Assembly (NCBI GenBank): GCA_005800795.1
Contig: SYEN01000232.1
Location: 1 to 36,062 of the forward strand
Direction: 5' to 3'
Origin: Burkholderiales bacterium
GTDB lineage: Bacteria; Pseudomonadota; Gammaproteobacteria; Burkholderiales; SG8-41
DNA length: 36,062 nt
The notes under the pieces are model-generated. The model was not told the origin of the DNA. It did not search any database and saw only the letters and a program-made list of their open reading frames with translations. Position numbers and translations under genes: made by a program. This document shows positions 31,896-36,062 of the stretch, piece by piece (within the stretch, counting starts at the first letter, position 1; each line of letters opens with the position of its first letter).

Positions 31896-32933
31896 TTATA
31901 GCGCCTTAAGCGAATCAATCACCTTGCGCTCGATCACGATGCCCTCGACACGCCGCCGTTCACGCTCCTTGTTGGCGCGCTCCGACGGTATGCGGATTTC
32001 CGACACGCCCGCGCGTTTGGGCAGCGCCTTCATCTCGCGCACGTACTCCGACATGCGCTGCTTGAAATCGTCACCCGGCAGCATGATTTCGGGGTTCACC
32101 GCCCAGAACAAAAAGCCGTAGTCGCGCACCATGCCTTTCGACAGGAACGACCCTGCCAGCAGGCCCAGCGCTTGTATCGCGAAACTCAGGCCGTAGCCCT
32201 TGTAGACGTGCTCCTTACCGCCGAAAGGTGTAACGCCGCCTTTCAGCACGGCCGTGGCATCTTGCGTAGGGTTGCCGTGTTCATCGACGCCGACACCTTC
32301 GGGCAGTGGCTCGCCCAGGTGCGCGTGCAGCATGATGTCGCCCCACATCAGCGAGGCAGTACCGATGTCGAACGTGATCGGCCCTTCCTCCGACGGAAAA
32401 CCAAAACAGATCGGGTTTGTGCCCAGCGCGGGCTTGGTTGCCCCGGGCGGCACCACGTGCGGCTGCGCGCTTGCGGTGTGCATGGCGACGTAGCCTTCCT
32501 TTACGATTTGTTCGACAAAATACGCGTTGCGCCCACTGTAGTAGCTGTTGTAGACACCTACACAGGCTATACCGTGCGCCTTGGCTTTTTCCAGCGCTTT
32601 TTGCGCGGCGTGATAACACGCCACATAGCCGACGTTGTTGCCGGCATCCATGAGTGCGGACACCGGCGTTTCTTTAATCACGGTGATCGGCTTGCGGCCG
32701 AGCTTGAGTTTTTTGTCGGTCGCCATCGCCAAAATGCGCGGCAGGCCCGCAAACTTGTAGCCGCACAGCATGTTGTCGATCAGCTGATCGACCACGATAC
32801 GCGCGTCGTCAGCGCTGTAGCCGATGCGCTTGACCGCCGTCTCGCCGATGTCACGCGCTTCCGCTACTGTTAGGCGCACGGTGTCGGATTCGTCGAGGTC
32901 AAGCAGGTTATTGGTTGAAGTAGCAGATTTCAT
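31896..32933 (-). CDS. Malate/L-lactate/ureidoglycolate dehydrogenase family protein (Ldh family)
   Basis: The 345-residue protein belongs to the NAD(P)-dependent Ldh2 family. Family landmarks are the central GVYNSYYSGRNAYFVEQIVKEGY, split around residues 124-146, and the nucleotide-binding region around ALGTNPICFGFPSEEGPITFDIGTA. A Lys-Gly segment, GGKEHVYKGYGLSFAIQ, follows in the C-terminal half. Members oxidise 2-hydroxy acids to 2-keto acids. It is 55 bp downstream of the TcuA-like flavoprotein gene on the same strand. The combination suggests oxidation of a hydroxy-tricarboxylate or similar acid, but the substrate is unproven. The ATG at 32933 is preceded by no strong ribosome site. Confidence 0.9.
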   Translation of the reverse strand: MKSATSTNNLLDLDESDTVRLTVAEARDIGETAVKRIGYSADDARIVVDQLIDNMLCGYKFAGLPRILAMATDKKLKLGRKPITVIKETPVSALMDAGNNVGYVACYHAAQKALEKAKAHGIACVGVYNSYYSGRNAYFVEQIVKEGYVAMHTASAQPHVVPPGATKPALGTNPICFGFPSEEGPITFDIGTASLMWGDIMLHAHLGEPLPEGVGVDEHGNPTQDATAVLKGGVTPFGGKEHVYKGYGLSFAIQALGLLAGSFLSKGMVRDYGFLFWAVNPEIMLPGDDFKQRMSEYVREMKALPKRAGVSEIRIPSERANKERERRRVEGIVIERKVIDSLKAL

Positions 32934-32988
32934 GTGATGTCTCTGAAAACCTTTCTGAAGTTGCCGCAGTGGCGAGCGCAGTGGCGAA

Positions 32989-34473
32989 TTAGCCCTTCGT
33001 CACCGCGGCCCCTGCACCTTCACCCGCAATCTTGCCAAACACACAGCCCGACACCAGCCCCGTGCCCGCAGGGTAGTTGAAATAAAAAATCCCACCGACC
33101 ATCTCGCCTGCGGCGTACAAACCGGGGATCGGCTGATAACCCAGATCGAGTACCTGGCCGGTTTCGTGATTGATGCGCAAGCCACCGAAGGTGAAGGTGA
33201 TGCCGCAAGTCACGCCATAAGCCTCGAATGGCGGCGTGTCGAGCACATGGGCCCAATTGGTCTTGGGCGGCTCAATGCCGACGGTGCCACGGCCATCACG
33301 GATGGCGTGGTTATAGGGCACCTGGGTTTGCACTGAGACGTTGTATTCACGCACGGTCTTGAGAAACTGCTGCGCGTCGACACCTTCCATATTCTGCGCA
33401 AGTTCTTCCAGCGTGTTGCCACTGAATTTGGTGACCTCGCGCCCGCTGTATTCTTTTTTCAGCAGCGCTTTCGATTTGGCGTCGAACACCTGATAAGCAT
33501 ATTGCCCGGTTTGCTTCAACACCTCGGCGCCGTATTTGGCGTAGGTGTAGTTGTAAAAATCAGCGCCCTCGTCGACGAAGCGCTTGCCCTCGGCGTTGAT
33601 CATCAGAGAATACGGATAGCTATGGCGATACGGATCGTGCGATTTCTCGACGATGCCGAATTCCGGTGCGTGGCGCTCCCACGACACCGCGTGACGTCCC
33701 GACCAATTGCCGTACGGACAAGCGCCGATGTCCAGCGCCATTTTCAAACCTTCACCGAGGTTGTGACGCGTGCCGCGCACTTTGGCGAGCTCCCAGCCCG
33801 GACCGAGATAGCGCGTGCGCCACTCGGGGTTCGACTCGAAACCGCCACAGGCGAGAACCACCGCTTTCGCGCCGTACTCCACCGGCACGCCTTTTTGTTT
33901 GGCGCGCACGCCTTTGACGTTGACCCCGTCGTAGATCAGCGAAATCGCGCGTGTTTCGTAAAAAATCGCAATGCCTTTTTTCGCCGCCATTTTGGTGAGA
34001 TCGTCCACCAATCCTGCGCCCCCGCCGTTCAAATGCAGCGGAAAGCGCCCGAAAAATTTGCGCTTGCCGTTCACAATGGCCGACTGATTGGCGTAGTTTG
34101 GCGTGAACGAACCGCCTTGCTTGCGCAGCCACACCATGGTGGGGAAACTCTTGGTGATCAGCGCTTCGCTCAAGTAGGGATCGGTGCGAAATGCGGTGAC
34201 ACGATATAAATCATCGTAAAACTCATCGACCGAATTGGAATCCCAGTCCGTGTTCTTGGCTTCATCCTCGGGTATATCGGTGAGTTGTTGGAGTTCCGCA
34301 ACCTTACTGTACGCAAACCGCATCACCCCGCCCGCGAAACGGCTGTTGCCGCCGGATTCATCGATATTCGCTGCTTCCAGTAAGGCCACTGACGCGCCCA
34401 TGTCACTCGCCGCCAGCGCTGCGCACAGCGCTGCATTGCCCTTACCTACCACTACAACATCATACGATTGCAT
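32989..34473 (-). CDS. FAD-dependent oxidoreductase, TcuA (tricarballylate dehydrogenase)-like
   Basis: This 494-residue flavoprotein of the fumarate reductase/succinate dehydrogenase flavoprotein type begins with the dinucleotide motif DVVVVGKGNAALCAALAA. GGNSRFAGGVMRF, a variant of the usual TGGHS site, follows. The FAD-binding C-terminal portion is LDLGYQPIPGLYAAGEMVGG. Such enzymes dehydrogenate tricarballylate, 3-ketosteroids or related compounds, or reduce double bonds. Similarity to TcuA is judged by eye from the N-terminus and order of motifs. A TcuB partner was not seen, so the electron acceptor is unclear. It is upstream of the Ldh-family gene and downstream of the LutA-like gene on the same strand. 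Confidence 0.85.
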   Translation of the reverse strand: MQSYDVVVVGKGNAALCAALAASDMGASVALLEAANIDESGGNSRFAGGVMRFAYSKVAELQQLTDIPEDEAKNTDWDSNSVDEFYDDLYRVTAFRTDPYLSEALITKSFPTMVWLRKQGGSFTPNYANQSAIVNGKRKFFGRFPLHLNGGGAGLVDDLTKMAAKKGIAIFYETRAISLIYDGVNVKGVRAKQKGVPVEYGAKAVVLACGGFESNPEWRTRYLGPGWELAKVRGTRHNLGEGLKMALDIGACPYGNWSGRHAVSWERHAPEFGIVEKSHDPYRHSYPYSLMINAEGKRFVDEGADFYNYTYAKYGAEVLKQTGQYAYQVFDAKSKALLKKEYSGREVTKFSGNTLEELAQNMEGVDAQQFLKTVREYNVSVQTQVPYNHAIRDGRGTVGIEPPKTNWAHVLDTPPFEAYGVTCGITFTFGGLRINHETGQVLDLGYQPIPGLYAAGEMVGGIFYFNYPAGTGLVSGCVFGKIAGEGAGAAVTKG

Positions 34474-34526
34474 TGCTTCCCCTTAAATTCTCTCTCATTT
34501 CAAACAGTCATCTTCGCGCATGGAAA

Positions 34527-34547
34527 CAATGGGGCGTTATCCCATTG
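34527..34547. other. Small hairpin in the spacer between LutA-like and TcuA-like genes
   Basis: CAATGGG (34527-34533) pairs with CCCATTG (34541-34547), loop GCGTTAT. There is no T-run on either side, so it is not a typical terminator; it may be a pause or processing site. Confidence 0.3.
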
Positions 34548-34584
34548 CGCCTCGTACATTGTTCGACGTTACAGCTTTCCGGCG

Positions 34585-35313
34585 CTAGATTTTGACCTCC
34601 GCCGCCAGCACTTCCGCTACATGCAACACCTGCGTCGAGGTATCACCGCGCCGCCGCAAGCGGCCTTCGATATTGAGCATGCAACCCAAGTCGCCCAACA
34701 CCACCGCGTCCGCGCCGCTGGCTTTGATGTTGTCGCATTTGCGGTCGGCGATGTGCGTGGAGATATCGCCATACTTCACCGCAAAGGTGCCGCCGAAGCC
34801 ACAACAGGTTTCACACTCGTCCATTTCCTTCAACGTGAGACCTTTTACTGTTGCCAGCAGCGCGCGCGGTTGCGCTTTCACCCCCAGCTCGCGCAGGCCT
34901 GAACAGGAGTCATGGTAAGTAATTGTTTTTATTGACTTTTTAACTGGCGGAGAAAACTTCATCACGTCCACCAAGAATTCCGTCAGTTCGTAAGTGCGCG
35001 CGCATAACGCATCCACGCGCGCGCGCTCCGGCTGATCGTGAAACAAATCGGGGTAGTGCGTGCGAATCATGCCTGCGCACGACCCTGAAGGCGCCACCAC
35101 GTAATCAAAATCCTCGAACTCGGCGAACACCTTGCGCGCCAATGCCAGGGCGGATGCGCGATCACCCGAGTTGTAACCCGGCTGCCCGCAACAAGTCTGC
35201 GTATCCGGAACGATCACTTCGCAGCCCGCTGCCTCCAGCAACTCAAGGGCTGCGAAGCCGATGCGGGGACGCATCAGGTCGACGAGGCAGGTGACGAACA
35301 GGCCGACTCGCAT
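34585..35313 (-). CDS. LutA/YkgE-like (Fe-S)-binding oxidoreductase subunit with CCG domains
   Basis: The 242-residue protein has two CCG domains, DTQTCCGQPGYNSGD and CETCCGFGGTFAVKYG, as in LutA, which together with LutB and LutC oxidises L-lactate. LutB and LutC homologues are absent here, so it is a solo subunit. The start at 35313 (MRVGLFVTCLVDLMRP) overlaps the stop of the alpha/beta hydrolase gene by one base (ATGA). Residues about 124-133 (KKSIKTITYH) are encoded by an in-frame copy of the AT-rich dispersed motif (34915-34944), where relatives typically have a short R-V-T-Y-H sequence. The gene therefore tolerates an inserted element. Neighbours are a hydrolase and a TcuA-like flavoprotein. 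Confidence 0.88.
   Translation of the reverse strand: MRVGLFVTCLVDLMRPRIGFAALELLEAAGCEVIVPDTQTCCGQPGYNSGDRASALALARKVFAEFEDFDYVVAPSGSCAGMIRTHYPDLFHDQPERARVDALCARTYELTEFLVDVMKFSPPVKKSIKTITYHDSCSGLRELGVKAQPRALLATVKGLTLKEMDECETCCGFGGTFAVKYGDISTHIADRKCDNIKASGADAVVLGDLGCMLNIEGRLRRRGDTSTQVLHVAEVLAAEVKI
34915..34944 (+). repeat. AT-rich boundary motif, copy 10, inside a coding region
   Basis: GTAAGTAATTGTTTTTATTG followed by ACTTTTTAAC lies within the LutA-like gene. On the minus strand it is translated in frame as VKKSIKTIT. It nearly matches the intergenic copy at 13389. Confidence 0.75.
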
Positions 35314-36062
35314 CAGCGATACAGCCCCTTCTTCACCAACCACTCCTGAATCAAATCCGCCACCTGATCACTATTGCGATCCATCATGATCATATGCGAA
35401 TTACCCTTGATCCCGGCTTGCGGAAGATTGATCGCCTCAAAACTTCCGCCTGCCGCCTTGATCTGTTCGCCAAACTTCATCTGATTGGCGCGGATTGTCG
35501 GCCAGCGCGAGTCTTCCTCGATGTAATCGCCATACACAGCGAGTATCGGCGTGTTCTTCAGGTTGGCCACAAGCTTGGCGTCGCCAGGCCCAGCAGGCTC
35601 CACCAGCACCAGCGCCTTTACCTTGTCCGGGCGCGCCTGCGCGACGCGTTGTCCAAAGGGGCCGGACTGCGAATGCACCAGCACCACGCACGGGCACACC
35701 TTATCGACCAGCTCGGTATATGCGCGGATGATGGCGTCGTCGGTGGTCACCCAGCGCGGCACGCCCTGTTTGGTGAAATTGTTATAGCCCTCGGCGGGGA
35801 ACTGGCTGCCAGGCTTCAACCGCATCTTCGCCGGATCGCTGTCATACGACCCCGGACCCGCGCCAATGCGAAAGCGGTTAAACGGATCGGCCTTGGTCAA
35901 AAACACGGGCTCGCCCTTGAACACATCCGGGTACATCGCCCAGCCGCTGCGACCACGCTCGACGGCATCGGAGTTGTAAACCGGCCAGCCCTTCTTGATG
36001 AAATAATTCATCCAGCCCTCACGGCCATCCGGCGTGGTCTCGTAAGTCACGCCGGTCAGTCC
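35313..36062 (-). CDS. Alpha/beta hydrolase (esterase-like), 5'-truncated by the window edge
   Basis: About 250 C-terminal residues of an alpha/beta hydrolase are visible; the frame is open at the window edge, with G-L-T-G-V-T before TYETTPDGREGW. The nucleophile elbow is VVLVHSQSGPFGQR, with Ser in the GxSxG-like SQSG. The catalytic His is probably in GNSHMIMMDRNSDQVADL. The visible motif starts unusually late, suggesting an N-terminal extension or a signal peptide outside the window. It hydrolyses an ester or related bond; the substrate is unknown. The stop overlaps the start of the LutA-like gene, so the two are translationally coupled. Confidence 0.85.
   Translation of the reverse strand, partial: GLTGVTYETTPDGREGWMNYFIKKGWPVYNSDAVERGRSGWAMYPDVFKGEPVFLTKADPFNRFRIGAGPGSYDSDPAKMRLKPGSQFPAEGYNNFTKQGVPRWVTTDDAIIRAYTELVDKVCPCVVLVHSQSGPFGQRVAQARPDKVKALVLVEPAGPGDAKLVANLKNTPILAVYGDYIEEDSRWPTIRANQMKFGEQIKAAGGSFEAINLPQAGIKGNSHMIMMDRNSDQVADLIQEWLVKKGLYR

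Noticed and set aside
34915..34944. Interpreting the in-frame AT-rich segment of the LutA-like gene as a sequencing artefact
   Set aside because: A near-identical copy occurs at 13389 and eight other related copies are in the window, so it is a real sequence family.
1..36062. CRISPR arrays, transposase genes, rRNA and riboswitches
   Set aside because: No regularly spaced direct repeats, transposase frames or rRNA-like stretches were seen; the repeats found are short palindromes or single dispersed motifs. Riboswitches cannot be excluded by eye.

Overview
The window looks like a piece of a GC-rich betaproteobacterial chromosome, most likely Burkholderiales. The strongest pointer is the number of periplasmic tricarboxylate-transporter receptors of the Bug/TctC family: four intact and one degraded, none with its TctA/TctB membrane partners in the window. 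Around them lie genes for oxidation of small organic acids and alcohols, acyl-CoA activation and hydrolytic ring or amide chemistry. No rRNA, tRNA, CRISPR array or transposase gene was seen.

Layout. (1) 1-5321, plus strand: glcD (5' end outside the window), glcE and glcF, the three subunits of glycolate oxidase, then a GMC-family flavin oxidoreductase. glcE carries an in-frame copy of a dispersed palindromic repeat. (2) 5322-6688: an orphan DNA methyltransferase, preceded by nine GTAC tetranucleotides in about 100 bp, many spaced at 10 or 20 bp, with a GC-dinucleotide tract near its 5' end. (3) 6724-10580, minus strand: a carboxymuconolactone-decarboxylase-like protein, a ThDP-dependent enzyme and an MmgE/PrpD protein. 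(4) 10810-13330, minus strand: a tightly coupled exported operon (amidohydrolase, YtkA-like protein, di-haem MauG/cytochrome c peroxidase-like protein), with a divergent NIPSNAP gene and a bidirectional terminator. (5) 14248-17473, minus strand: two tandem Bug receptors and a cyclase-family hydrolase. (6) 17635-20899, plus strand: a methyltransferase with regulatory domain, a flavin reductase-like protein and a Bug receptor. (7) 20998-25538, minus strand: Bug receptor, pirin, acyl-CoA synthetase and a frameshifted amidohydrolase, with a divergent MFS transporter. (8) 26862-27661: a degraded TctC-like receptor. (9) 28031-30284, plus strand: a more AT-rich islet encoding an M15 peptidase, a small lipoprotein and an OMPLA-like outer-membrane protein. 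(10) 30301-36062, minus strand: ketopantoate-reductase-like protein, DEDDh exonuclease, Ldh-type dehydrogenase, TcuA-like flavoprotein, LutA-like Fe-S protein and a partial alpha/beta hydrolase.

The two most unusual signals are non-coding. One is the helically phased GTAC array in front of the orphan DNA methyltransferase, which suggests a self-regulating epigenetic switch. The other is a family of ten AT-rich copies of a motif resembling GTAAGTATTTGTTTTTA, placed almost always within a few bases of gene starts or stops and once inside a coding frame. GC-rich palindromic repeats (1066-1175, 1482-1517, 10640-10754) form a second, separate set of dispersed elements. All functional statements are read from the sequence by eye; no database search was possible.
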